NCBI GenBank assembly: GCA_025055255.1 | Contig: JANWYI010000032.1 | Location: 1-42,136, forward strand | DNA length: 42,136 nt | DNA from: Anaerolineae bacterium | GTDB taxonomy: Bacteria; Chloroflexota; Anaerolineae; Aggregatilineales; UBA2796 | Direction of reading: 5' to 3' | Part shown: piece after piece, positions 25,270-34,173 of the stretch | How positions within the stretch are numbered: position 1 is the stretch's first letter | How the letters are laid out: each line of letters starts with the position of its first letter | Notes under the pieces: model-generated | Databases searched by the model: none | What the model was told of the DNA's origin: nothing | What the model saw: only the letters and a program-made list of their open reading frames with translations | Position numbers and translations under genes: made by a program

Positions 25270-26298
25270 ATGACAACAGCATACATTACAGATTCGCGCG
25301 TTCAAGTCCACACTTTGGCAGGGCATATTGAGAATGCAGGTCGGCTTGCTGCTGTGCAGGCGCGCATCGCCGCTGATCCAATTGCGGCGCAGCTTCTCGC
25401 GCTCACGCCTGAGCCCGTCAGCGACGCACAGATTTTGACCGTTCACACGCAAGAATACCTCGACTTGCTGAAGTGGACAGAGCAGCAAAACGGCGTGCAG
25501 CTAGACGCAGATACCTACGCTTTGCCTGAGTCGTTCAGCGCAGCGCGTCTCTCATGCGGCGCTGCGCTGCGCGCTGTGGACGCGGTCTGCAGCGGCGAGG
25601 CAGACAACGCGCTCGTAGCGACTCGTCCGCCCGGACACCACGCCGTTCCAGATATGGCAATGGGCTTTTGTCTGCTGGCGAACGTGGCAATTGCAGCGCG
25701 CCACGCGCAGCGCGAATATGGCGTGGAACGTATCTTGATCGTTGACTACGATGTGCATCACGGCAACGGCACGCAGGACATTTTCTATGAAGATAGCTCA
25801 GTCTACTTCTGCTCAACGCACCAATCGCCATGGTATCCCGGCACAGGCGCTCTGGAAGAGATTGGCACGGGCGCAGGCAAAGGCACGACGCTCAATTTGC
25901 CTCTACCGGCTAGAGTCGGCGATGAAGGCTTTAAGCGGCTGTACGCAGAGGTGCTGTGGTCAGCGGCGCGGCGTTTCAAGCCGCAGCTGATGATCATCTC
26001 AGCAGGTTTTGATGCGCATTGGCGCGATCCGCTAGGTGGCTTGCAGCTGACGCTGAGCGGCTACGCGCATTTGAGCCGTGAGCTGATCAGAATGGCTGCT
26101 GAGCTGTGCAACGGCAAGATCGTCTTTGTGCAGGAAGGCGGCTACGATCACGAGGCGCTCAGCTGCGGCATGTTGAACGTCGCCTATGCGCTTCTGGGTC
26201 TGCCAACTGTCTACGATCCAATCGGCACAGCGCCGCGCCCTGAGCCCGCAATTGATGACATCATCCAGCGCGCTAAGGCGCTTCACAGTCTTGACTGA
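25270..26298 (+). CDS. Histone-deacetylase family hydrolase (AcuC/APAH-like)
   Basis: The class II-like HDAC core is intact: TRPPGHHA with the catalytic His pair (His123, His124), the zinc ligands Asp161 and His163 in VDYDVHHGNGTQ and Asp248 in SAGFDAH, and the transition-state Tyr292 in EGGYDHEA. Bacterial relatives remove acetyl groups from acetyl-polyamines, acetyl-CoA synthetase (AcuC) or other acetylated amines. At 342 residues it is of normal size and has no signal peptide. It is spaced 14 bases from the histidine-kinase-like gene and 40 bases from the nucleoside phosphorylase, so it is likely part of a four-gene operon. The natural substrate cannot be read from the sequence. Confidence 0.94.
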   Translation: MTTAYITDSRVQVHTLAGHIENAGRLAAVQARIAADPIAAQLLALTPEPVSDAQILTVHTQEYLDLLKWTEQQNGVQLDADTYALPESFSAARLSCGAALRAVDAVCSGEADNALVATRPPGHHAVPDMAMGFCLLANVAIAARHAQREYGVERILIVDYDVHHGNGTQDIFYEDSSVYFCSTHQSPWYPGTGALEEIGTGAGKGTTLNLPLPARVGDEGFKRLYAEVLWSAARRFKPQLMIISAGFDAHWRDPLGGLQLTLSGYAHLSRELIRMAAELCNGKIVFVQEGGYDHEALSCGMLNVAYALLGLPTVYDPIGTAPRPEPAIDDIIQRAKALHSLD

Positions 26299-26338
26299 GC
26301 TATTGTGCAACAAAAACATCAAAAGGTAACTCAGATAT

Positions 26339-27196
26339 ATGACTCCACAGGCATATTATACTCTCAGCGATTATGACCTAGCTGTCGAAGCTGTGCGCGC
26401 GCGCACGTCCGTACAGCCGAAAGTCGGTCTGATCTTAGGCAGCGGACTGAGCAGTCTAGCGGAGCGCGTTGAGAATGCGGATTTCATCCCTTACAACGAG
26501 ATTCCGCGCTTTCCACAGTCAGAAGTGGCAGGACATCGCAATCGCTTTGTGGCAGGCACTTTGGAAGGCGTCCCGATCTTGGTGATGCAAGGGCGCATTC
26601 ACTATTACGAAGGTCACTCAATGCAGGCTGTGACCTTCCCGATTCGCGTCATGCAGCGCATCGGCGTCAAGGTGCTGATTGTGACGAATGCCGCTGGCGG
26701 CTTGAATCCGTCATTCTCAGCGGGCGACGTCATGCTGATCACTGACCATATTAATTTCATGGGCATGGCGGGCGTTCATCCGCTTGTCGGACGTAACGAC
26801 GAGGCACTGGGCGAGCGTTTCCCTGACATGTCAGATGCTTACGATCCGCAGTTGTGCGAGGCTGCGCGCCAAGCAGCACGCGCGCATGGTCTCACACTGC
26901 GCGAAGGAGTCTACGTCGGCATTTCAGGACCGAGCTTTGAGACGCCTGCTGAAGTGCGCATGTTGCAGCGGCTCGGCGCCGACGCCGTTGGCATGTCTAC
27001 TGTTGGCGAGGTGACCGTTGCGCGGCATGGCGGCATCCGCGTGCTAGGTTTTTCAGGCATCACGAACATGTTAGTCAAGAGCGAGCAAAGCGGACAGCCT
27101 GTCTCACATTTGGAAGTGTTGGACATCGGACAAAATGTAATTGCGCCTAAGCTGGAGTCGCTGGTGCGCAGCGTGCTAAAAACCTTGCACTATTGA
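26339..27196 (+). CDS. Purine nucleoside phosphorylase (trimeric type)
   Basis: The phosphate-binding loop GLILGSGLSSLAE, HRNRFVAGTLEG, MQGRIHYYEGHS, TNAAGGLNPSF, ITDHINFMG and GPSFETPAEVRML are hallmarks of the trimeric PNP family (PunA/XapA/MtaP). GMSTVGEVTVARH followed by SGITNM contains the purine-contact Asn typical of 6-oxopurine enzymes. It splits inosine or guanosine with phosphate into base and ribose 1-phosphate in salvage. The AAAAGG site before ATG 26339 supports the start. Length (285 aa) is normal. The purine/simple-sugar-type permease at 36771 could feed this pathway, though it is 10 kb away. Confidence 0.95.
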   Translation: MTPQAYYTLSDYDLAVEAVRARTSVQPKVGLILGSGLSSLAERVENADFIPYNEIPRFPQSEVAGHRNRFVAGTLEGVPILVMQGRIHYYEGHSMQAVTFPIRVMQRIGVKVLIVTNAAGGLNPSFSAGDVMLITDHINFMGMAGVHPLVGRNDEALGERFPDMSDAYDPQLCEAARQAARAHGLTLREGVYVGISGPSFETPAEVRMLQRLGADAVGMSTVGEVTVARHGGIRVLGFSGITNMLVKSEQSGQPVSHLEVLDIGQNVIAPKLESLVRSVLKTLHY

Positions 27197-27206
27197 GAGG
27201 CGTTCT

Positions 27207-28010
27207 ATGACACAACTCGTCTACCTGATCGAACAGATTGCGCCAGCGATCTATCTGTTCTGTGCGGCAGGCGTGTTGTTCTGGCTAGGACGTTACTTCG
27301 CAGCACAGGCGGCGCTGCGCGCTGCTGAGTTTGAGCTGGAGCGTGAGATAGAGGAGCAGCGGCGCGCGCGTGCCATCACGTGGACAATCGGCTTGATTGA
27401 AATCGGCTTGGCAACGCTCGCCATTGCCGTTGTCGTCGCGCCGACTCTGCGCGCTGACTTGCTCAGCGCAGGTTTGCCAATTCAGGCAGGTTCGGACAAT
27501 GAGCAACGTTTTGCGACGAGCACGCCCGGCGGTGACGGTAGCGAGGCAGAAGGCGTTTTTCTGACCGTGACGGCGCAGGCGCTCAGCGGCGGCGCTATTT
27601 TGCAGCTGACAGCGGTCGCGTCGCCGACGCCTGTTGGCACAATCATCGTCGGCTATCCGACGCCTATCGGCTGTAACTCAGAGCAAGCATGGCTAGAGGT
27701 GCCCGCTAACGGCATGCGCGTCTTCGACACGCTGACCGTCATCGGCACAGCGAACATCCCGAATTTTGCGTTCTACACCTTAGAGATCAGCGGACCGAGC
27801 ACAGGCGGCGAGTTTGGCGTGCTGGACAACAAAACGTCACCCATGCCGCAGAAAGGCGTGCTCGGTCAATTCGCTGTAACAGCTTTTCAGCCCGGCGACT
27901 ATCGCTTTCGTCTCGCTGTCTTCGATAATCTGAGCGAGATGCGCGCCTCTTGCACAGTCTGGATTGCGATCAGTCCGCGCCCGCCGACGAACACGCCGCC
28001 TGGCGGCTAA
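27207..28010 (+). CDS. Membrane-anchored protein of unknown function (267 aa)
   Basis: Two hydrophobic segments (about 8-32 and 52-76) frame a short charged helix (ELEREIEEQRRARA). The remaining about 190 residues are extracytoplasmic, beta-rich and contain the kind of sequence seen in carbohydrate-binding or Ig-like folds (NIPNFAFYTLEISGPS, GDYRFRLAVFDNL). It starts 10 bases after the PNP gene. Its TAA overlaps by 3 bases the TAG of the convergent ppk2. I do not recognise the family; the second half is like C-terminal domains in other Chloroflexota surface proteins, but that is only an impression. Confidence 0.8.
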   Translation: MTQLVYLIEQIAPAIYLFCAAGVLFWLGRYFAAQAALRAAEFELEREIEEQRRARAITWTIGLIEIGLATLAIAVVVAPTLRADLLSAGLPIQAGSDNEQRFATSTPGGDGSEAEGVFLTVTAQALSGGAILQLTAVASPTPVGTIIVGYPTPIGCNSEQAWLEVPANGMRVFDTLTVIGTANIPNFAFYTLEISGPSTGGEFGVLDNKTSPMPQKGVLGQFAVTAFQPGDYRFRLAVFDNLSEMRASCTVWIAISPRPPTNTPPGG

Positions 28011-28826
28011 TCTGGTATCTCCACTGCCTCAATGCCTGCCTCAGGCTGCGGAAACTGCGGATTCAAGCGCTCAAGCGTCTCGCGGACGACACGCGTGATC
28101 ACATAGTTGCGGTACCACTTGTGATTAGCAGGCACGATGTGCCAAGGTGCATAAGGCGTATTGCAATGTGTCAGTGCTGCTTCATATGCCGCCTGATAGT
28201 CATCCCAGTAGGCACGCTCACGGATGTCGCCGAGCGAGAATTTCCAGCGTTTTTCAGGCGTGTCGCGCCGCTCCAGCAGACGTTTCTTTTGCTCTGCCTT
28301 AGAAATGTGCAAGAAAAACTTGAGAATGGTCGTGCCGTGTTCGCTGAGCATCTCCTCAAAGCGATTGATGTGGTCGTAGCGCTCACGCCAGATTGATTCT
28401 GGCACAAGGTTATGCACGCGCACGATCAGCACGTCTTCATAATGTGAGCGGTTGAAAATGCCGATCATGCCTTTAGGTGGCACAGCGCGATGAACACGCC
28501 ATAGGAAAATCGCGAGCGAGTTCATCAGGCGTGGGCGCCTTGAAAGAGGTAACCTGCACGCCTTGCGGATCAACTGTGCTGAAGACATGCCGAATGGTGC
28601 CATCCTTGCCTGAAGTGTCCATGCCTTGCAGGATGATCAGCAAAGCGTGTTTACTTTCGGCGTAAAGCGCTTCCTGCAGCACGTCAAGACGCCTCAAATC
28701 GGCTTCCATTGCCGCTGTGAGCTGCTTTTTCAGGTCTTTCTTGCTGCCTTCGCCTTCGATGTAGTCAGGGTCGTACTCGCTGAGGCGGACAGGCGCTCCG
28801 AATGGCGGGATCAACGGCTGAGGCAT
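28007..28826 (-). pseudogene. ppk2: Polyphosphate kinase 2 family gene with a frameshift
   Basis: The 5' part (28826 back to about 28507) encodes the PPK2 N-terminus with Walker A QGMDTSGKDGTIRH and SFKAPTPDELARDF. The 3' part continues in another frame with LWRVHRAVPPKGMIGIF, NRSHYEDVLIVRV, KKRLLERRDTPEKRWKFS and HIVPANHKWYRN. In intact enzymes RDF joins directly to LWR. One extra T in the TTTT run (AAAA on the plus strand at 28506-28509) explains the break. Corrected, it would give about 272 residues, normal for one-domain PPK2, which transfers phosphate between polyphosphate and nucleotides. GGAG before ATG 28826 is a good binding site. Homology is undamaged elsewhere, so a sequencing error or recent mutation is more likely than old decay. 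Confidence 0.88.
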
Positions 28827-28852
28827 TTTGATACTCCATTCAAACGGAATAG

Positions 28853-28869
28853 TTGTGAAATTTTTACAA
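28853..28869. promoter_or_regulatory. Operator-like imperfect palindrome upstream of ppk2
   Basis: TTGTGAAA and TTTTACAA flank a single T at 28861, an AT-rich near-perfect dyad centred about 35 bases before the ppk2 start, in the 198-base divergent gap with the vWA-FHA gene. It could be a repressor or nucleoid-protein site. No regulator can be named. Confidence 0.3.
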
Positions 28870-28946
28870 TTCTGAGCTGATCATATGGGCTCAGGTGGCG
28901 TAATATAGTAGCATGTAATCGTAGTATGTGCCTCTACTCAGGCTGA

Positions 28947-28975
28947 TTGACAAATCAAAAGCCAAGTGTTATACA
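28947..28975 (+). promoter_or_regulatory. Strong sigma70-like promoter of the vWA-FHA gene
   Basis: A perfect TTGACA (28947-28952) is followed after 17 bases by TATACA (28970-28975). This is the best -35 in the window. Transcription would begin near 28982, so translation cannot start at the TTG at 28947. It supports ATG 29025, which has GAAGG upstream and begins a signal peptide. Confidence 0.7.
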
Positions 28976-29024
28976 GAGTGATATCGCTAACGCGCGGAGC
29001 TTGCTTGGGCGAAGGTACTTGATT

Positions 29025-31835
29025 ATGCATAAGAGACGGCTTTATCTCGGTATTGTAGCGGCGCTAGTGATCATTGGCTTGATCACGCCGATGATAGCAT
29101 CGGCACAAGTGGCAGTCGAAGCGGTCATCTTGTTTCATGAGGCAATTGACTTCAAAGAGCCTGATAAACCTGGTTTGACGCTGCGGCTCTACTTCACGCC
29201 CATAGATAGCAACCGTCGCCCTGTGCTAGACGTGCCGCTGCGCTCCGCTCAGATCATCATGCTCGACCCGAACGACGGCGGTCCGTACCCTGCTGAGGTG
29301 CAGCAAGCCAAAGGTCCAATCGAAGTTGTCCTTGTGCTGGACGTGAGCGGCAGCATGGCGCCGAACTTCAACGCAATGAAAGCAGCAGCCAACAGCTTTG
29401 TCGACTCCATGCCGCAAGAGGCACGCTTCACAGTCCTCACCTTCAGCCACGAGCTAATCGAGCGCATACGTTCTCAGAAAGATAAAGACCTCGTTAAAAA
29501 TACGATTAGTGGAATTCCTGCACCGCGTCGTGGCGATGGCACTTGCCTGTTCGACGCAACGGTCAGGGCGATTGAGACGATCAATCAAATCGGTATGCTT
29601 GGACGCCGCGCCATTGTCATCTTCTCTGATGGGGCTGACTGGGCCCAAGGCGGAGACCGCGATGCACAAGGCAGGCGCATTCCCTGCAGCAAAGCCAACT
29701 TGAACGACGTGACTGCGCTCGCCACTAATAAGCGCTTCCGCGTGCCACTCTACACAATTGGCTTCCTGCCGCGCGGCGCGAGCGCCGACGACCTTGACTT
29801 GCCGGCTCTTGAGTCAATGGCGCGCCTAACAGGTGGTCTTTTGGCAGTCGGTCCTGACATGCCTGTCTTATTCCGCCAAGTAAACGAGGCGATTGCGGCT
29901 GTGCGCGTGGCAGAGGCGATTGTCAAGCCGCAGCGCGGCGAACGCATTGCCAGCTTGCGCCTTGTGCTGCAGAACGGCGCTACGTTGCTTTCCAACAACG
30001 AAACGTTCGTCTCGCCTAATGACTATTCTTTTAAGACTCCGACGCCGACTTTCACGCCAACTGCTACTGCCACGTCCAGCTTCAGCCTGAGCGCTGCCGC
30101 ATTCGATCCTGTCAACCGCGTCTTCCGCTTTGAGCTGCTCGGTCTGATCACGCCTGAGGCGATTGCTGAGTACCGCGTTGAGCTAACAACTAGCGGCGGC
30201 ACAAAAATCAATGAAATAATTAGGAGTGCGCCGCTCGACTCGCCCATCTTCGAAGTGCCGCTACCGCTCGATGCGCCGCCAGGACGCTATAACATCCTCG
30301 TCACAGCGCTCGGACGTGACGGCTCGGTCATCGTGCGCCAAACAACTACGGCTGAGTTCAACCCAACTGCCACGCCAACGCCGTCTGTCACGCCGACGCC
30401 GCCACCTGTTGGCGCTCAGATTAAGTCCATTCGCTACAATGACGAGCTGATCAAAGATAGCGTCACGCTGACCCTAGAGTTGTTTAGTCCTGAGCGGATT
30501 GACAACTTGCGCATCTCAATCATTGATCGCGGCAACTTTGAGCGGCTTGCGGTCAACGCGCCGCCTGCACCTGAGATATTCATCAGCCTTGAGAGCCTTG
30601 CAGCAGGCGAATACACTTTCAACTTGCAAGCATTCGACAGCAACGGACAGCAACTTGGTCCGATAGCGCGCTTCCCGTTTGTGCATGACCGCCAACCGAC
30701 GCCGACCATCACGCCGTCACTCACGCCGACGCCTGTTATCCCAGCTGCAGTCATTCAAACTATCCGCCCTGACATGGACAATCGGCGCTTTATTGTCGAG
30801 ATTGCCGTGCGCAACGAACAACTCATCAAGCGCTATCGCCTTGAAGTTGTGGACGCTTCCACAGGCTTGAAGGTCGGCAATGATTTGTTCTTCACAGTGC
30901 CGCCGCACGACCGCGTGATCGTGCCATTCAGCGTGTTGCCGGGCGGCGGCACAGTTGCCGGCGAGTTTCAGTTTGTGCTGCGCGGCTTGAACGATGAAGA
31001 TCGCGCTATCACTGAGCCATCTACCTTCCAGTTCAAAGTTGTGCCGCCGCCGCCGACACCTACCGTCACACCTACGCCTGAGCCGACGCCGACCCCATCG
31101 CCCACGCCTGAGCCGACTGATTTGATCTATGTGATCGGGCGCGCCATTAACAATCCTAATCAGCGACCACTAGTGCTTGGCACATTTGGTGTGCTGGTGA
31201 TCAGTTTGCTCTTCCTGATGTTCGCTCTGTTGCGCCGTCCATCTAAGCCCAAGACGGGCACGGGCTTCCTTGCTGAGCTAACAGACACAGTCAACGTGCG
31301 CGAACTGGAAGGTGCCAAAGCGCCAAAAGGCAAAAAGCCCACTGCGCCTTCAGCCTTGCCTGCAACCAAGCCGTCGCCCAGTGCAGCAACTGCTCCATCT
31401 TCTCGCTCACTAGATGCCACATCGCCTGTCCCTGCTTTAGCGGCAAGCGACCCAACCTCGCCTGTGCCATACTTGGCTATACCTGAAGCATCGCTGATTG
31501 TGGAAGCGTCGCGTCATGTACCTGTGCAAGGGCAGGTGGTCAAGATCACGCGGACGCCGTTCAGTCTAGGGCGCAAGCAACGCGACCTCAACTTTGATAA
31601 CGACGACAACGTCTCACGCGATCACGCTGAGATTACTTACAACAACGGCGTCTTCTATATCACAGATCGGACTAGCACGCACGGCACATTTGTGGACGAG
31701 CGCCGCATTGCGCCGAATGTGCCTACGCCGCTCCGCGACGGCGCACGCATTCGGCTCGGCACAACAACGATTCTGCGTTTTAGCATGGCAGACCCGGAGA
31801 TGACCAGTTCAGAGCTGCCCAGCATATATCGCTAA
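29025..31835 (+). CDS. Membrane-spanning vWA protein with cytoplasmic FHA domain (936 aa)
   Basis: A signal peptide (HKRRLYLGIV...IASAQ, about 1-28) leads to a beta segment and a vWA domain at about 98-290 with MIDAS DVSGS (106-110) and FSDGAD. Several Ig-like beta domains follow, separated by Thr/Pro linkers (TPTPSVTPTPPP, TPTPEPTPTPSPTP). One transmembrane helix lies near 714-735 (GVLVISLLFLMFALL). The C-terminal cytoplasmic part has a Pro/Ser linker and an FHA domain at about 826-925, with SLGRKQRDL, SRDHAEI and THGTFVDE. Topology thus puts the vWA outside and the phosphothreonine reader inside. The next gene encodes a PP2C phosphatase. This suggests a trans-envelope sensor whose inner face is recruited by phosphorylation. 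The start at 29025 is supported by the promoter. Confidence 0.93.
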   Translation: MHKRRLYLGIVAALVIIGLITPMIASAQVAVEAVILFHEAIDFKEPDKPGLTLRLYFTPIDSNRRPVLDVPLRSAQIIMLDPNDGGPYPAEVQQAKGPIEVVLVLDVSGSMAPNFNAMKAAANSFVDSMPQEARFTVLTFSHELIERIRSQKDKDLVKNTISGIPAPRRGDGTCLFDATVRAIETINQIGMLGRRAIVIFSDGADWAQGGDRDAQGRRIPCSKANLNDVTALATNKRFRVPLYTIGFLPRGASADDLDLPALESMARLTGGLLAVGPDMPVLFRQVNEAIAAVRVAEAIVKPQRGERIASLRLVLQNGATLLSNNETFVSPNDYSFKTPTPTFTPTATATSSFSLSAAAFDPVNRVFRFELLGLITPEAIAEYRVELTTSGGTKINEIIRSAPLDSPIFEVPLPLDAPPGRYNILVTALGRDGSVIVRQTTTAEFNPTATPTPSVTPTPPPVGAQIKSIRYNDELIKDSVTLTLELFSPERIDNLRISIIDRGNFERLAVNAPPAPEIFISLESLAAGEYTFNLQAFDSNGQQLGPIARFPFVHDRQPTPTITPSLTPTPVIPAAVIQTIRPDMDNRRFIVEIAVRNEQLIKRYRLEVVDASTGLKVGNDLFFTVPPHDRVIVPFSVLPGGGTVAGEFQFVLRGLNDEDRAITEPSTFQFKVVPPPPTPTVTPTPEPTPTPSPTPEPTDLIYVIGRAINNPNQRPLVLGTFGVLVISLLFLMFALLRRPSKPKTGTGFLAELTDTVNVRELEGAKAPKGKKPTAPSALPATKPSPSAATAPSSRSLDATSPVPALAASDPTSPVPYLAIPEASLIVEASRHVPVQGQVVKITRTPFSLGRKQRDLNFDNDDNVSRDHAEITYNNGVFYITDRTSTHGTFVDERRIAPNVPTPLRDGARIRLGTTTILRFSMADPEMTSSELPSIYR

Positions 31836-31847
31836 AAGAGTTGACAT

Positions 31848-33359
31848 ATGACAGAGAGTATTCTGTCCACGCTCGATCTGGCTGAGTTAACAGACAGAGG
31901 CAGCAAGCGCACTAGAAATGAAGACGCCTGCCGTATGTTCGTGCCAGCGCCTGATACAGTTGAGCGCAGCGCAGGCGCACTCTGGGTCGTGGCAGATGGC
32001 ATGGGCGGCTTAGGCGGTGGTGACCGTGCTAGTCAGGCGGCTATTGATGAGATAGTCCGCACCTACTATGGACAGAGCCGATACGTCCGAGACACAGTTA
32101 ACCGCCTAGAGATTGCCCTTGAGGCTGCTAATCGCTTTGTCCGCGAGCAAGCAGCACAAGTTGGGCTCTCGCGTATCGGCTCGACAGCTGCTGGCGTTGT
32201 GCTGGAAGATGACGGCAAAGCGACTATTTTCAACGTCGGCGATTGTCGCGTCTACCACATTCGCGGCGACTACATTCAGCGCGTCAGCAAAGATCAGAGC
32301 GTGATGGAACGCCAAATTGACGCCGGCGCCTCAGAAGAAGTCATCAAAGCCTCGCGCAACTCAATGGTCACTGCCTTTCTCGGTCAGCCGATTCCCATTC
32401 AGGCGTATATCGCACAGCTTGACGTGCAGCCGAACGACGTGCTGGTCATCTGCAGTGACGGCTTGTGGAGTCTGGTTGAGCCGCACGAGATTCTACGAAT
32501 TGTCAAGCGCCACTCAGCAGCACAAGCCGCTAGACGTCTGGTTGACTTGGCGTTAAAGCGCGGCGGCAACGATAACATCACTGTGATTGTGGCACGGCTC
32601 GGCAAGCCGCCTGCAGCAGGTGCCACAGGCTGTTTGCTGCCACTAGCGCTCGCAGGATTGATCTTCTTGATCGGCTTGGGTGCAGCTGCTTTGGTCGGGC
32701 AGGCTGAGACCACTGCTTTAGCTGTTGCCACAGCGACTGAAGTGCCTACAGAGACGCCTACGCTGACCTCGACTGTTGAGGTGCCCACAGCTACGCTGAC
32801 CTCAGCTAATCTTGCGCCGCTCTTTCAATCTGTCTCGCTGACGCCTAGCCACACTTTCACACCTAGCAATACGCCTACGGATACGCCGACTAGCACCAAC
32901 ACACGCACGCCGACAAACACGCGCACGCCAACGCGCACGCCGAGCAACACGCCAACTGCCACGCCGACGCCAACTTTCACCTTCACGCCGACGCGCACGC
33001 CAAGCCGCACGCCGACGCCGACTTTCACTTTCACGCCAACGCCAACTGCCACGCCGACAAACACGCCGACCGCTACGCCGACGCCAACGCTAACGCCGTC
33101 TCATACGCCAACGCCAACTGCTACCTTCACGCCGTCGCACACACCTACGCGCCGTCCGCCAACGCGCACGCCAACTCACACGCCGTTCGTGCCAACGCAG
33201 CCCAGCGATAGTGGCTCAGGTGGAGGTGAACCACCACCACCGCCGCCACCGCCGACCAATCCACCACCGCCCACGAATCCGCCGCCGACGAATCCACCAC
33301 CGACTGATCCACCGCCGCCGACGGATACGCCACTGCCTGATCCAACACCGACGCCCTAG
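31848..33359 (+). CDS. Membrane-anchored PP2C phosphatase with Thr/Pro-rich extracellular tail
   Basis: Residues about 12-255 are a full PPM/PP2C domain: [45 protein letters not shown] and [10 protein letters not shown], including the metal-binding Asp residues. A transmembrane helix follows at about 262-284. The rest, about 215 residues, is a low-complexity tail of Thr-Pro repeats and then Pro/Asn/Thr blocks ([16 protein letters not shown]). Topology predicts a cytoplasmic phosphatase with a long wall-spanning or glycosylated tail. It lies 12 bases after the vWA-FHA gene, so the two are probably co-expressed and the FHA protein may be its substrate or partner. The tail resembles Thr/Pro linkers used as O-glycosylated spacers elsewhere. 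Confidence 0.94.
   Translation: MTESILSTLDLAELTDRGSKRTRNEDACRMFVPAPDTVERSAGALWVVADGMGGLGGGDRASQAAIDEIVRTYYGQSRYVRDTVNRLEIALEAANRFVREQAAQVGLSRIGSTAAGVVLEDDGKATIFNVGDCRVYHIRGDYIQRVSKDQSVMERQIDAGASEEVIKASRNSMVTAFLGQPIPIQAYIAQLDVQPNDVLVICSDGLWSLVEPHEILRIVKRHSAAQAARRLVDLALKRGGNDNITVIVARLGKPPAAGATGCLLPLALAGLIFLIGLGAAALVGQAETTALAVATATEVPTETPTLTSTVEVPTATLTSANLAPLFQSVSLTPSHTFTPSNTPTDTPTSTNTRTPTNTRTPTRTPSNTPTATPTPTFTFTPTRTPSRTPTPTFTFTPTPTATPTNTPTATPTPTLTPSHTPTPTATFTPSHTPTRRPPTRTPTHTPFVPTQPSDSGSGGGEPPPPPPPPTNPPPPTNPPPTNPPPTDPPPPTDTPLPDPTPTP
32836..33189 (+). repeat. Low-complexity Thr/Pro-coding repeat tract
   Basis: Short imperfect repeats of ACGCC(A/G)AC units encode TPT, TPS and TFTPT motifs of the PP2C tail. 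Variation among copies is mostly synonymous or Thr/Ser exchange. The tract is prone to slippage and could vary in length between strains. It is coding and is not a CRISPR: there are no regular spacers. Confidence 0.8.
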
Positions 33360-33372
33360 TCAAACAAGCTCA

Positions 33373-33430
33373 TCTGAGGCATATTCCGGTACACTCATCA
33401 CGCTGAAGACCACGCTGAATATGCCTCAGA
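33373..33430 (+). promoter_or_regulatory. Perfect 14-bp inverted repeat in the rnc leader
   Basis: TCTGAGGCATATTC (33373-33386) is an exact inverted copy of GAATATGCCTCAGA (33417-33430), with a 30-base loop that contains a small GGT/ACC pairing and a CACGCTGAA direct repeat. It ends 9 bases before the RNase III start at 33440, and its right arm contains the only AGAG-like binding site. No T-run follows, so it does not look like an intrinsic terminator. In RNA it would be a double-stranded stem of a size RNase III can bind. Confidence 0.7.
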
Positions 33431-33439
33431 GCAAAGCCC

Positions 33440-34162
33440 ATGAGTTACCCAGTCACTTTCACTGATGCAGTCGTGCGCCTTTTGGAGCGCTTACAGATTC
33501 AGCCGCGCTCAGTTGCGCTTTTCCTGCAGGCGCTCACGCATCGTTCGTATCTGAATGAACGCCCTGAAGTTGCTGACCTGCCTAATAATGAACGGCTAGA
33601 GTTTCTGGGCGACGCTGTGCTGTCTTTTCTAGCAGCGCGCTGGCTCTACGAGCGCCTGCCTGGTGAGCGCGAAGGCGTGCTCACGCGCTTACGCGCTGCT
33701 ATCGTCGGCAACGAGCGTCTCGCTCAACATGCAGCAGAACTAGGCATCGGCGAGGCACTCCTGATGGGCAAGGGTGAGGCAGAAGGCGGCGGTCGGACGC
33801 GCAAGCGCAACTTGAGCGGCGCCTTCGAGGCGTTGTTGGGCGCGCTTTATCTCGACCAAGGGCTATCGGCTGCACAACGTCTGCTTGAGGGCTACTTCGA
33901 GCGCACTCTAGCCGACATTCAGCGTGCCCGCTCCGACAAAGACGCGCGCAGCCGCTTGCAAGAGTGGGCGCAGATGACACATAATCAAACGCCGACTTAT
34001 CAGGTGCTGGCTGTCAGCGGCGCCGAACACACGCCAACTTTCACAGTAGCCGTCTTTGTTGGCGACCAGTGCTATGGCGTCGGCAGCGGCAGCAGCAAGC
34101 GCAGCGCTGCGCAAGCAGCGGCGCGTGCAGCGCTTGAGAATCTTGGTTTGTCAGAAGTATAA
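33440..34162 (+). CDS. rnc: Ribonuclease III
   Basis: The signature NNERLEFLGDAVL (49-61) holds the metal ligand Asp58 and Glu54, and FEALLGALYLDQG (129-141) holds Glu130, equivalent to the catalytic Glu117 of the E. coli enzyme. The usual Asp just before it (Asp114 in E. coli, in DTVEA) is Gly127 here. A C-terminal dsRNA-binding domain follows (SRLQEWAQM ... GSGSSKRSAAQAAARAALENL). Total 240 residues, normal. It processes rRNA precursors and structured mRNAs. It starts 80 bases after the PP2C gene, with a 14-bp hairpin in between. The next gene begins 11 bases after its stop. Confidence 0.95.
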   Translation: MSYPVTFTDAVVRLLERLQIQPRSVALFLQALTHRSYLNERPEVADLPNNERLEFLGDAVLSFLAARWLYERLPGEREGVLTRLRAAIVGNERLAQHAAELGIGEALLMGKGEAEGGGRTRKRNLSGAFEALLGALYLDQGLSAAQRLLEGYFERTLADIQRARSDKDARSRLQEWAQMTHNQTPTYQVLAVSGAEHTPTFTVAVFVGDQCYGVGSGSSKRSAAQAAARAALENLGLSEV

Positions 34163-34173
34163 GGACGGACATC

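Noticed and set aside
28486-28520. Programmed ribosomal frameshift in ppk2
   Set aside because: No slippery heptamer or downstream structure is evident; a one-base homopolymer insertion is simpler.
28947-29024. Upstream in-frame TTG start extending the vWA-FHA protein by 26 residues
   Set aside because: It falls inside a perfect -35 box and would place a signal peptide in the interior of the protein.
32825-33189. Regular short repeats that could be mistaken for a CRISPR or minisatellite
   Set aside because: They encode the Thr/Pro tail of the PP2C protein in frame, without constant spacers or repeat length.
33373-33430. Inverted repeat read as an intrinsic terminator for the PP2C gene
   Set aside because: There is no T-run after either arm, and the arm ends at the rnc ribosome-binding region. 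A leader structure is a better explanation.
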